From Girardinichthys multiradiatus (Eukaryota > Chordata > Actinopteri > Cyprinodontiformes > Goodeidae), in assembly GCF_021462225.1 (NCBI RefSeq), contig NC_061805.1, positions 52,106,496-52,170,495 of the forward strand: a stretch of 64,000 bases of DNA, given 5' to 3'. Position 1 is the stretch's first letter; each line of letters begins with the position of its first letter. Shown here in pieces: positions 41,629 through 53,000 of the stretch. The translations under genes and the position numbers were made by a program. Under the pieces are notes generated by a model. That model was not told the origin of the DNA and made no database searches. It worked only from the letters and a program-made list of their open reading frames with translations.

Positions 41629-41971
41629 CCCGTAAGAGTAAGTTACAGGGCGTATGATATGTATTACTGTCTAGGGAGCAGAAGGACGGTAGAATATTAT
41701 ATTGGCAAAATTTGATAGACTATGGAATAAAGCACGGATAGACACCCTCCAGTTAGAGGGGTCACGACTCCCTGTCAAGATTTAGAAGGTTGTAAGCATC
41801 CTTGGGACTACAAAGGCCCGACAGGCAATAGTCCCTGGGCACATGGCGTGGCATTGGAGGCAGGGTCAAAAAGCATGATGACAAACATTTCCTTCTGCTC
41901 CACAGGTTGTAATGACTGTTGAACTCTTTTATTTAGCATCTCCAAGTAGTGGTGAAGTCTTAGGAGACTTC
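41629..41971 (+). other. Retroviral 3' non-coding region
   Basis: About 340 bp between env and the polypurine tract, with no supported frame. Confidence 0.6.
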
Positions 41972-41984
41972 AAAAGGGGGAAAT
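41972..41984 (+). other. Polypurine tract
   Basis: AAAAGGGGGAAAT directly before the 3' LTR, the plus-strand primer site. Confidence 0.85.
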
Positions 41985-42504
41985 TGTGGAGATATATTCT
42001 GTGTGTGCATCATTATTATTACTATGTTCATAACCAGTGTGGGAAATAAAATGTATAACATGTGTTAGTATAAAGACATTATGTATTGTGTGGTCTGCAA
42101 AAGAATTTCTCACAGGGAGGTGAAGTGGAAAATTACTGGGAACTGCAGGAGCGTGTGAAAAGTAGAGACTGACTTACTCCCTTCTCATATCAGTAGAAAA
42201 CATGGTGCAGGTGTCTAAATATGGTAAAGCCGGAAAAGTGTGTACGTGACTATATGTGAGAAAATAACTGTAAACAGGGCGCTGCCCATTTTCATGTGTG
42301 TTTTAATAAAAACAATGAACCCAGTGAGAAGCTCTGAAGTCGTCTCAGTGTGTGTCCTGATCACATGAGAGCTTCCCCTGGTCCAGGTACTTTGAATGAC
42401 ATACAGCTGTCTCCGTGTGATTTATTCTAATGTGTTGTGAATTCCTCCAGGTTACGGTGAATAAACAAACGCGCAGAAGGCCTCTTTAAAGAGGTTCTTC
42501 AACA
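41985..42504 (+). repeat. 3' LTR
   Basis: 520 bp, TGTGGAGATA...TTCAACA. Compared with the 5' LTR it has about 12-13 substitutions and two small indels. Confidence 0.97.
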
Positions 42505-42508
42505 GTTC
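42505..42508. repeat. Provirus target duplication, right copy
   Basis: GTTC, as at 31107-31110. Confidence 0.8.
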
Positions 42509-42723
42509 AAAAAGTACAGCAATCCACTTTACTCTAATTTTGTCGTTCGAAGTAAATGAGTGGTAGTCCGAAATTGTTTTCAGGATCCAAATCACCTTTG
42601 CCCGAAGAGTTGGCGTATGAGCTCGCAGGTTCACCGGCTGTACTACCGATGATTACTTGCAGTACCCACGTTGCTGGTTGTTAAAGTAGAGCCTTGCTTT
42701 GAACAGAACTGAGCAATAGGTAC

Positions 42724-42924
42724 CTACTGTTGGTGGACTCTAGCATAAGCAACGTGTTTGGCGCTCTTCATATGGGAGTCCAAAGCCATAAGTCCCATCG
42801 TCCCCAGCTTAAAAGATTTTCGACACTAACAGCATTGGGCCTCATGGTCATTGTCCGAATTAGGTTTAACCCACTCGTATTTTGGATTCTGCTGCCACTT
42901 CGGGTTAAAACGACACTTGCCCAT
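42724..42924 (-). pseudogene. hAT-type zinc-finger N-terminus, broken
   Basis: On the minus strand from ATG 42924: M-G-K-C-R-F-N-P-K-W..., then a C-x2-C pair and later D-S-H-M-K-S-A-K-H, a BED/C2H2-like finger of hAT-related proteins. An in-frame TAG (42826-42828) falls between the two Cys of the finger. The frame ends at 42724-42726. It would have been the DNA-binding end of a transposase or a derived protein. Confidence 0.55.
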
Positions 42925-43242
42925 TCTGAAGCACACTAAGTTAACTTACTAACAAGGTGGTTTTGTTTTCCCACCACTCACTGAGCCCGCAGGAGAAAGT
43001 TGGCTGACGTGCCCTTCGTCATTGGGCGCGTTAATTCTTACATTGCTCGCACACACCAACAACACATTTTGCTTCAGTATTTTAGGACATTTTAGCATTT
43101 ATTGTCTCACTAAAGGACAAAATAAATTAAGACCTATAAATGACATTTTATAATTTGTCTTCAAAATTTAATACTTTTAAGGCCTTAATTATTTAGTAAA
43201 AAATTCAAGACTTTTTTAATACTTTTAAGACCCGCAGGTACC

Positions 43243-43630
43243 TTGTTATTAAACATGCTGGTTTCCAGGTATGGAGACAGCTTTTAATCATAAACAATAA
43301 ACATGAAAATAATGTGTAGGTCAGAGCTGTGGGAAAGCAATTCCAGAAGCTTCATCTCAGCCGCTTTTATCCATTTGAAAACCAGTTTGGACGTGTTTGG
43401 GATCATTGTCTTGTTGAACAACTGTATCCAAGTTTCAACACTTGTTAATTTGAGAGGACCTATTAAAATTTGGAAGTAATCATTCTCCTCCATTATTTCT
43501 CCCACTTTTCAATGCACCAGTGCCACTGGTAGAAAAGCAGCCCCATAGCATGATGCTACCACCACCATGCTTTACAGTTCAGTGTTTTTTGGTTTGACTA
43601 TTGCAATCATTGTTTTGTCATTGGTGACCG
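43243..43630. repeat. Right part of the old DNA-transposon-type repeat
   Basis: It contains GTGTTTGGGATCATTGTCTT and CATGATGCTACCACCACCAT, phrases of a common teleost repeat, and appears to continue 30667-30785 across the nested insertions. Confidence 0.45.
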
Positions 43631-43633
43631 AAC

Positions 43634-43690
43634 AGTTCAATTAGTTCAAATCAGAAATACTTTACTAATTACAAAGGGACATATTGTTTT
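43634..43690 (-). repeat. Degraded Rex1-like 3' tail
   Basis: TTCAAATCAGAAATACTTTACTAATTACAAAGG resembles the antisense LINE tail at 19238-19268 (AAAAATACTTTATTAATCCC). Confidence 0.4.
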
Positions 43691-43801
43691 CTTACTGGGA
43701 ACAAATATTTTTATTGACCTAAACAGAAACATTTGAAATCAATGAAACCAAAAAAGGACTACAACTTGAACGCCTAGTCCCCGCCCCTCTGGTTTGCGTC
43801 G

Positions 43802-43818
43802 TGACGTCAGTGACGTCC
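43802..43818 (+). promoter_or_regulatory. CRE-type sites at the ogdh promoter
   Basis: TGACGTCA (43802-43809), a perfect CREB/ATF palindrome, followed at once by TGACGTCC (43811-43818). The surrounding 43780-43990 is locally GC- and CpG-rich, unlike the flanks, suggesting a TATA-less promoter. Confidence 0.6.
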
Positions 43819-43839
43819 CTTCTGTCATAATTTCACCGG

Positions 43840-43897
43840 GAGAGAAGGGCGTCCGAAGATACTGGCCGAGAGCGGAGCCGTTGGAACCCTTCTGGAG
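43840..43897 (+). other. ogdh: ogdh non-coding exon 1 (candidate)
   Basis: GC-rich leader ending ...CTTCTGGAG/GTCAGT, a good donor, 2.7 kb before the coding exon's acceptor. The start is not defined by the sequence. Confidence 0.5.
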
Positions 43898-44949
43898 GTC
43901 AGTAGCCGGCTCAGAGTGATCTATGCCGGGTCGTAGAGTCTGCAGAGACGGCCTGCGGTGGTCCGTGCAATAAGGATGTATTTTAGTTTGAGTTGAAACA
44001 TTTTAAAACCCCTGTTTGCTGTTAGCATTCTGCGCTGCTAGCCTCGTGTGAGCTAACAGCAGTCTGAGCTGAACTCTGAGGTCACCTGTAAAAACAAGCC
44101 TTACCTGAGGCTGCTCGGTCCCTCCTCTGAGGTAAATGTTCGGTTTATTTTCAGCTGTGGAGTTACGGCGATTACATTTGTTTTATCTGCGGGGCTAACC
44201 GGCTAATTACATAACCTGGTGCGATAGCGCCGAAGCTAATCCGCCCCTCCGCGGAGGGATATTCCGCACTATTAAAACTTTCGGCGCTTTTAAACCGTTA
44301 AAACAGTCAGAGCAGACAATTTCTCCAAGTTTTATTAACCATACAGTAATTTAGGGTAACTCATGACTTGTGAAAGGACAAAGTTAATGACAGTTTCAGC
44401 GGCCAATAGTTGGACCGGCTTTTTAACGACCAGCCAATCAGAGGGTCTGCTGGGAATGTGGTGGGCGTGTCCCAACTGGACGTGGAGCCGCACAACAAGG
44501 TCAAAACAGAAACTCCAGCTGGCACTGGGCGGAGGTTCTGACGGGTCTGACAGAACCAGTTTTAACCGGGTCATGTTGCAGGTGAGAACTATGAACTGTG
44601 GAAAAGTTTTTCAGAACTTCCCAGAACAACAGTATGTTTCCACACTGACCAGAAGTCAGAACTGGCAGAGTGCGTTTACCAGAATCATGTGTGTTCTCAA
44701 CTGATTTCAGGAGAAGGTCCAGAGTTTGGACTCAGATGTCTGAACTGAAAGCTCCACATGAGCCGTAAATCTTACAGAACACAAATAAAAGAACGGAACA
44801 AATGAAGTTACTATATGCAGATGAGCCATAATATTATGACCACACTCATAAAAGGACAGGGACTATTTTGTGTCAATAAGTAACTTTACATCAGAGTTAA
44901 TTTTGGATCAAGAGTCAGCACACAGCTTCAGTAATTACAGCTGGAAACC

Positions 44950-45560
44950 ACAGAACAGGTCCAAAATCTGGGTGTGCTGACCAACTGAGACCCGAACCTC
45001 CAGAACCACATAAAGACAGTTACTAAGTCGACCTTCTATCACCTGAAGAACATTTTCAGGATTAAAGGACTAATGTCCAGCAGGACCTGGAGAAACTCGT
45101 CGACGTTTTTATCTTTAGTGGAACTGATCACTGCAACGGTGTCTTCACAGATCTGCTTAAAGGGTCCATCAGACAGCTGCAGCTGATCCAGAACGCTGCT
45201 GCCTGGTCCGCATTAGAACATAGAAAATGGAGCACATCAGCCCGGTTCTAAAGTCCTCCCATTGGCTCCCTGTAACTCAGAGAATAGACTTTAAAATACT
45301 TCTGTTAGTTTCTAAGTCACTGAATGGCTTAGCACCAAAATACATTACAGATCTATTGCTGTTGTATCAACCTTCTAGACCCCTCAGGTCTTCTGGCTCA
45401 AATCTACTCTGCATTCACCGAACCAGAACCAAACATGGAGAAGCAGCTTTTAGTTCTTCTGCTCTTCTAATCTGGACCCAACTCTTGAAAGCTGCAGAAA
45501 TCCTCAATCCCTGAGTTCTTCTAAATCAAACACATTTGTTGAGGTTGGCTTTTAAATTCT
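44950..45560 (+). mobile_element. LINE ORF2 C-terminal remnant (L2/CR1-like)
   Basis: The open part at 45227-45514 reads E-H-I-S-P-V-L-K-S-S-H-W-L-P-V-T-Q-R-I and later R-T-K-H-G-E-A-A-F, a frequent C-terminal block of teleost LINE ORF2. Upstream, broken frames give further RT-end pieces (H-L-K-N-I...). 5' truncated and decayed. Confidence 0.7.
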
Positions 45561-46189
45561 TCTAATATAAAAGTTTAAAGGGTCTTGCTACTCAGACAAG
45601 TTTAAAATTATAATACAGGTTTCTGCTGAGGACAAAGGTCATTTGGGATTTTTTAGAGTGTTGTGGACCCACTGGTAGTTTACTGGCAAAGACCCCTCCC
45701 CTTGCTGGTTGACTGGGGCTCTCCAGAAGATGTTCTTTTCTAGGAGGAAGGTGACTAGAGTGCCAGAAAGCTCTAAACTCCTGTGGAGACGTCTGCAGGT
45801 TTTTAAGGAATATTCCCTCCATTATCCACGTGACACGTGAGTAGATAGAAGTTCTGTCAGGAAACAGAACCAAAGTGTTGAAATGGGACAGAGGTAGAGT
45901 TCTAAGGAACCTCCTCGCCAGGGAGAAATGTTTGACTTTATGGCGAAAAATATGGACCAAAAAGCACAAAGTGCATCAAAAAATGGTTTAAAGAATAAAT
46001 GTTTTCGACAGGGCATTTGTTCATAATATATTAAGGTTCGTTTATTGTAGTCTGTAGTCCATCTTTCCTTTATGCAACTGCAAAGTGCTGTTTTTTCTTA
46101 AAGTGCATTGAATTGTCTTGTTGCTGAATAGTCCTTTATAAATAAACTTTCCTTAATACCAGTAGACTGGAGGGACTGGATATCCTTTC

Positions 46190-46410
46190 AATTCAATTCA
46201 GTTTTATTTATATAGCGCCAATTCACAACACATGTCGACTCTTTACGAAGTCAATTCATTCAAATCATCCAGATTCCCAGTCAGGTTCATATATTCCAAT
46301 TAATCCCAACCATCAAACAGTCAGATTCAATTATTTATTCAAACTGGTTAAAAGTTTTTTCTATCTAAGGAAACCCAGCAGATTGCATCCAGTCAGTGAC
46401 TTGCAGCATT
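46190..46410. repeat. Interspersed repeat (copy 1 of 3)
   Basis: TTCAATTCAGTTTTATTTAT...GGAAACCCAGCAGATTGCAT. The same text recurs at 63008-63210 and 63212-63440. A common teleost family of unknown class. Confidence 0.7.
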
Positions 46411-46626
46411 CACTGCATTCACTGATCTGATTGGTTCTTGACACATGCCCTCATTTTTAGGTTTCAGTCCTAAATATGCAGCTTGTTCTCCAGCTCTGTG
46501 TCTGCAGAATCATCTTTAGATCCGATTCATTTTTATCATGAAATCTGAGCTGCAGATGATTGAGCAGAAGTTTTTTCCTCCTGGTGTCCCCGTCTCTGAC
46601 TCTCTGTGTCTCTCTCCCTTCTTCAG

Positions 46627-47003
46627 TGGACGTTTGATTCGACTTTTCCTGTCCAGGGACCGGCCCGGGTGGAGTTTATTTCCCCTTTGTTCCTCTGAGT
46701 TCGAGGACGTGCGGACGTCGGACTGATCGCCACCACAGTGGGCGTGTGACGCTTTAAGGACTGCTTATGCATCGTTTAAGGACTTGTGCGGCGCGTTTGC
46801 GTCCGCTCACTGCCTCGCAGGCGGCTCAGACTGTCAGCCAGCGGCGGCCAATCACAGTTGCCAACGCAGGCACAAGGACGTTTCAGCTAATCAGGTGCTA
46901 CTCGGCACCTGTGGCTTCAGAACCGTTCCTGAACGGGACAAGCTCCAACTACGTGGAGGAGATGTACTACGCCTGGTTGGAGAACCCAAAGAGTGTTCAC
47001 AAG
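46627..47003 (+). CDS. ogdh: ogdh exon 2: start codon and targeting peptide
   Basis: The acceptor CTCCCTTCTTCAG is strong. 140 nt of 5' UTR precede ATG 46767, then 79 codons end K/ at donor GTGAGG. The ATG is chosen because the presequence and the following V-E-E-M-Y block match OGDH. Confidence 0.94.
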
Positions 47004-50000
47004 GTGAGGAACAATGGAGTCCCCTGCAGGTGGAGGTGGTTCTGTCAGTGATCAAACATGAGGAAATAGAAGGTTCAGTTAGCTCCTAACACTGAACTGC
47101 AGGAGTAGAAGGTGAGGAGAAGGTGAAAGAGCTGGGCTTCACAGATCCCGCCCTGTTTGGGCCGAGATGAACTGGCTGCAGAAGAACAGAAGCTAAAGAG
47201 ATGAAAACCTACTCAGAAACCTGGTAAATAGGTTTGATTGTTGAGCATTTAGTTAATTTTGCATTTCAGAAGTGGGCTGCATAGTGGTGCAGTTGGTAGC
47301 ACTGTTGCCTTGCAGCAAGAAGGTCCTGGGTTCGACTCCCAGCCAGGGCTGTTTCTGCTTGGAGTTTGCATGTTCTCCATGTACATGCGTGGGTTCTCAC
47401 CGGATACTCCAGCTTCCTCCCACAGTCCAACAACATGACTGTTAGGTTAACTGATCTCTCTAAATTGCCCTTAGGTGTGAATGAGTGTGTGCTTGGTTGT
47501 GTGTCTGTGTTGCCCTGCGATGGACTAGCAACCTGTCCAGGGTGGACAAAATTCCCCGCCTGTAGACTGCTGGAGATAGACACCAGCTTCCCCGTGAAGA
47601 AGCGTTAGAAAATGATTGTTAAACATCTAGTTAATTTGCATCTGAGAAGACCAGGAGGGCTGATGATGTTCTTCACTTGTTCTGCTGTGAAATATCTTTG
47701 GAATATGTTGCAGAGAGGGTCCTGAGAGCAACTTTAACATGAACATCTGAGCTGAAGATCTCTGTGATCAGAGGATCGTCCCATTATTCTTTATTCTCCT
47801 GAACTAATTTTAATTTTCCAGAGAAGAACTGGAAGAAGTTGGACTGTTTACGTCAGCTTCTGTCCGTCTCCCGGTGACCATGTGATCTCTGGTCATGTGA
47901 CAGTGTCTTGGTTGTGGGTTTGGAGAAGTGACCTAACCTCCTCCATCCTGCAGCCATTTTACTGTTTTTGTGCTTTAAAGTCCAGAAACTCAACATTCAG
48001 TCACTGAACCCAAGGGTGACTCAGCTGCCGGATCTGTCAGAACAGATCTGGTGGTGTTTCAGTGATCCGAATGGCACGGCTAATATTAGCTCCCAGAGGC
48101 TGCATCACATGACCGACCTTTTTCTCTGCTGGGGTCAGAGCAAAGGCTGCTTTATGCCCCTTAACCCAGAACCAGAACCTCTGTCAGTTCAGGATCAGAT
48201 TTCAAAAGTTTCATTTTGCCGTTTGCTGACAGAACGAGTGAAATTCAAGATGGAGGAGCTCTACAGCATGAGGTGATCCGAGTGGACTAGAACAGGAACC
48301 AGGGTCTCACATCCCCTCATCAGGTTTACTGATGATATTTATTCTGTTTATAAGCAGATCCATGAGCGTTCACAGCAGAAAGACGCTGACTGAGGGGTTT
48401 TTAAGGTGTGTGTGTGTGTGTGCAGGTCACATGTCAGTGTGGTTATTTAACCATTACTGTGACATGACTCTTCTTAGCTCAGCAGGACTCAACAAGTCTT
48501 AATATTTCTTCCATTTGATTGGATTATGTAGGTTATGTATTAAAAGCTCAGCTGGATTCTGTTATTTCAACGTTACAGAAGCTCCTCCTGCTTAGTTTAT
48601 TGAGGCAGACGTCCACCGTGAGGAAGAGGCTCTCTTCAGGCGTCTCTGGCTTTGTGTAGAACCTTGATTCAGAACCTGACAGTAGGGATGGGTTTTTATT
48701 TGGTTTTCATCATCGTGAAAAATGTCCTAATATGATAAGAATATGGATTTATTGTGACAATAAATTCCAGTTAAGGATGTTTAGAACAAATTCAAGAGTC
48801 CCACTTCTCTGGTTGAGCTGTCCTGAAGAAGCCTGTTTCAAAATGGCTGGTTTTTAAGGTCAGTGTTTGTGAGGCTCTGCCTGCAGTGACATCCAGTCGC
48901 AGCCACACGGTTACCAAAAACAGACTGAAACAGAAATATGGAGCTAAAAGCTTTAGGTCCATATCTAAACCCCACCCCACAATTTATGTCTGAAGACATG
49001 AGGATCAGGCGTCCTTCAGGGGTTTTTGAAGGTCATTGAAATATATCAGCCTCAAATATTGCATCCATTTCACTCATGCTGCCTTCCATTAACCCCGGAA
49101 GCCTGAACTGGGAAGTCTGAGTTTAGGTAATCTCCGAGTTGCAGTGTTCCAGTTTCCTGCTTGTTTTCGTTCATAAGGCTAGCAACAACAACGACGATAA
49201 CACGGTTCTACGCTGTCAACAGCGTTGAAACGTCTCGTCTCAAACCCTGTGAAGCCGTATGTGAACGACGGACTAAATGTTGCATAAATAGTAAAGAACT
49301 GCTAAAAACAGTCACAGTAAGAACGTTTTTCTACTATGGATGCTAGTTGCAACCATTTTCAACCAACACCTGTTGCCCCGACTTTCCAACTTGTAATTCC
49401 GACTTTCGCAGGTGTTCCAGTTCAGTTTTCCTACTCGGAGGTCGGAAATTCCAACATCCGAGTAGGAAAGGAACGCAGCATAATTATTGTTACTGTGATC
49501 TCAGTTACAGTTTGGTATAACGTGTAACTTTAGTTCGAAACGTCTGAAAAGAACCAGTCTTGGTCTACATCAGGGGTGTCCAGAGCGCGGTCCAGGGGTC
49601 ATTTTCAGCCCGTTGTAATGTTGGAGCTGCAGTAGAAAGTTTAAAACATGTTAAAGTTGGTTGTTATTTATGAGCCTCAAACACTAAAAGCTAAAGTAGA
49701 ATCTCACAGATCTTTATGTTTGAACTAGCCTTGCTGTCTGACCTGACCTCTCCTCCTCCTCCTTCCAGTCGTGGGACGTGTTTTTCCGTAACGCCAACGC
49801 CGGCGCTCCTCCCGGCTCCGCCTATCAGTCTCCTCTGGGTCTGTCTGTAGCTTCGGGCCTGGTTGCTCCTCAGCTAACCTCGCTAGTCGGAGCTCAGCCC
49901 AACGTGGAGAAGCTGGTGGAGGATCATCTGGCGGTCCAGTCTCTCATCAGAGCCTATCAGGTAGAAAATCACACACAGAGAGATGGATTAACTCGTACTG

Positions 50001-53000
50001 CACACACCTCAGTTCAACTAAATCACACAGCAGAGCTCCTCCATGTTCATCAGACTCTTCTCTTAGACTGATGCTGATGTTTCTACAAAGCGATGTTCTT
50101 CACTTCAGGTTGACTGAGTCAAAGGTTGAACTGGGCTGTGTAAACTACCTCTCCTTGGAGCTTTGAAGTTGGTTCAGGAAGTTTTAAAAACTGTGAACCC
50201 AAATTGTTTCAGTCAGCTTAAGCTGAACTTTGACCTGGTTCTGCTGAAGTGGGAACTTGCACAACTCTGTCTGCAGGTCTGGGACACGGAGCAGAATAAA
50301 GAGCAGATCTTCTGTGGAAACATCATGAGGTTTACTCAAAACCTTCTGAACCCTGCAGAAATACGTCTCTGTTCAGCTGGAGACGAGCAGAGCTGTTCAT
50401 CAGATCAGCTCAACGTTGTTCTGCTGCTCTGATGATTCGGTAACTAACGGTTACGGTCTGATTATTAATTAAAATGCTTTCTGACTGAACATCTGTCAGG
50501 ACGTTCTCCAACAACCAGCTTCAAGTCTCCTCACATGATGTTTGTTTCTCATTCTGATGAATAACTACATTTAAACGCCTTTTAATCAACAAAATGATAG
50601 AAAATAAGGTTTTAAAACCTTCATGGAGAATTGAAATGTAAAATAATTTGTAGTATCTTCAGCTCTGTGATATGAACATTACTGGACTTCTGTAACTTCA
50701 GTGTTGAACTGAGACAAGAAGAAGAAACAGCAGGAAATTAGATTTGAGCCTAAATGGTTTAACTGAAATGTTTGTTCTTGTCTTCTGTTTCTTCCTGATC
50801 TTTAAATCCTGGGGACAAAAAGTCTGATTTCTCTGGTATCTTGTGTGGTTGTGAAGGTCTTCACAGGCCAGAAAGTTTACAGAGAAACCACCTTAAAACC
50901 TCTGAAGATGTTCCTTCTGTTCCTTACAGATGAGGCCATTTTCCGTTGATTGAAACCCAGCTTTATCATGAGGTGTGACGTTTAAGGGAACATCTGGTTT
51001 ATTTTGATCTCATGTGCTTCAGGTTCTTGTATTGAGGAGTTGCTGGGTTTTCTTGGCAGGGCAGCTAAAGTTGTGGCCCCTTCAGACTGCATGAAAACCC
51101 CCATCAGAGTCTAGTAGACCCTGACCCATTAAAACGTCACTCGATTGTAGAAACCATGGAAATCCACCTCCAGTGTGAAGGAAATCCTGTCTTCAAAAAT
51201 CACTTCTCTCTGGAGCTGAGCTGCACCTTCTCATGTTCCTCCTCACACTGGGACCTTTTCAGGATGCAGCTACACCATGCTGGCATGACATTAACGCCAC
51301 AGGTATCACATCTGTGCTTCCCACAATTAGCTACATTTTCTAATATCTTGGAGGTTTCCACACCTCCACCATCAGTTTCTTCTAGCTCTGCTGGGGAGGT
51401 AACCCAGCAGAGCTAGAAGATACAGGGGAAGTTGTTTCTAGTGCAGATTCCTGACCATGTTGAGAAGAAACGCTTCCTGATTCTGGCTGAAAGGGCTGAA
51501 CGGTCTCGCAGGCGCCATCAGGGTTCACATGGCAATGATTACAGTACTTGTTAAGCTAGGTGGATGAGTTCATGCTGTGCTTGCAATGATCTGTCTCGCT
51601 GCAGTGAGACAGAAAAGGACGAGGAAGGTCTCATCTTAACCTGAGCTGCACATATATTGAATTGTATTCGTCTTCACAGTATCAACGTGTGCAATGTTAC
51701 ACTAAAGAGTCTGTTTGTCAGGCTATAATAGGGCTGTAGTTTGGATTTATGGACACACATGAAACACATCAGTATTTTTAAAATGTTCACTATAACCGTG
51801 TTCATCTTTCTAATGGAGCTGAGAGCAGTGAGTCGGACTCTGAACTAAAGCAACATTTTTCCACATAATCCAGCATAGAAGGAAGTTTGAACCAGTTCAG
51901 CTTTAAAGCAAAGCTGCAGCTTAGCTGCTCATGTTGTTCATGAGACTGTGGACCAAATCTGCAAGAACCAACCATAACTTCTGATCAGGACAACTATTAG
52001 TCCCTCTGACCAATAATCAGAACCACATCTAAATGCAAGCAGCGGCAGCAGAATGATGGTCCACATAGGAGCCGAGCACCAGAACATCAGTCCAGTGTTG
52101 AGGGACCAGTGACTGGAGGAGCAGCCTTTTAAACAGACAGCATGTTTGGTTAGAGAAGACTCTGATAGCAGGTTACTGTTTAAGACAAAATCAGCTCAGT
52201 GTGAGCAGAAACTTGATTAAATATTCAGTATTTGTATCATTATGAGTCTTAAAACTACTGTCCCTGATGAATCTGAAACAGGCTGAAAGACAGCAGAGCA
52301 AAGGTCAGATTAGAAGCTGATGGTGATACAAGCTGAGAGCCTTTCAGAGAGGAGCCATTAGATCAGGAACCTATTAACACGCTCGGTGACCTGCTACTGA
52401 CAGCTGTCTCTTCCTGATCACAGCTCCTTGATTCAGAGTCCTTTACAAACAAATCATCCGTCCAATAATTCAACAACATTTTTGACATTTTCAGCGGTAT
52501 CATCTCCTCACCTGACATTGCATGTATACCAGAGGGCGATACATTGAATATATTTGTTATATCGCTTGGTATAATATTTCATTCAAACTCTCTATGGCAA
52601 TGTTATATTTGTCCAATTAGGTGCAAGTTTTGCCGTCCATGGTGCCCACATCTGATTTAGATATTTGTCAGCCAGATGTTAAATCTCACAGTGGTTGGTG
52701 TGGTCCTCATGATGATGGAAACCAACAGATAAATGAAGAAAATGTGGGTAAATCCTAACTGGTATCGTCACTGCAACACTAAACAAGATCACTGTTGCAT
52801 CTTTTTCCTGATATTATGCAGCCCTAGTTTGATTTATATTCTTTTCATTGGCCTGGATTGGTTGTTATGGCTGCATGGTGCAGTCCTATTGGTTGAAGGC
52901 TCATACCGAGGGCGCCGCCATGCAGTGTAGATACGATGGAGTTGAACCAGTTCTTCATCTGAATTCTCCTGACATCCTCGCTGCTACCAGGACCTCGCAT

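Larger units (their letters stand above)
31111..42504 (+). mobile_element. Endogenous retrovirus, full-length provirus with broken gag and env
   Basis: 11.4 kb: 5' LTR, PBS, about 1-kb leader, gag, pro-pol, env, polypurine tract, 3' LTR. Features pointing to a class I (gamma/epsilon-like) fish retrovirus are a single CCHC knuckle, gag followed by pro-pol in the same frame after a stop, an integrase with a GPY/F-type end, a surface/TM env with a polybasic cleavage site, and a 4-bp target duplication. The LTRs differ by about 12-13 substitutions in about 517 bp (roughly 2.5%), so it is not very old. gag and env carry frame breaks and env has a LINE insertion. It lies between adam9 and ogdh, in the same direction. 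Confidence 0.95.
30786..43242 (-). mobile_element. hAT-like DNA element, internally deleted, split by the retrovirus
   Basis: Ends are GGTACC at 30786-30791 and GGTACC at 43237-43242, each followed inward by AAGACTTTT-type text in opposite orientation: imperfect inverted repeats. Without the provirus it is about 1.07 kb. The minus strand holds a damaged zinc-finger start (42724-42924) typical of hAT-related proteins; no catalytic domain remains. No clean 8-bp target duplication was seen. Confidence 0.5.
43898..46626. other. ogdh intron 1
   Basis: It holds the LINE remnant at 44950-45560, a repeat at 46190-46410 and a short MITE-like phrase (GCCATAATATTATGACCA near 44825). The 600 bp at 45590-46190 show nothing recognised. 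Confidence 0.5.

Noticed and set aside
45592..45969. 125-codon minus-strand frame
   Set aside because: No recognisable domain and inside ogdh intron 1; likely chance.
49778..50071. Plus-strand frame running past ogdh exon 3
   Set aside because: It is exon 3 in its true frame reading through the donor into the intron.
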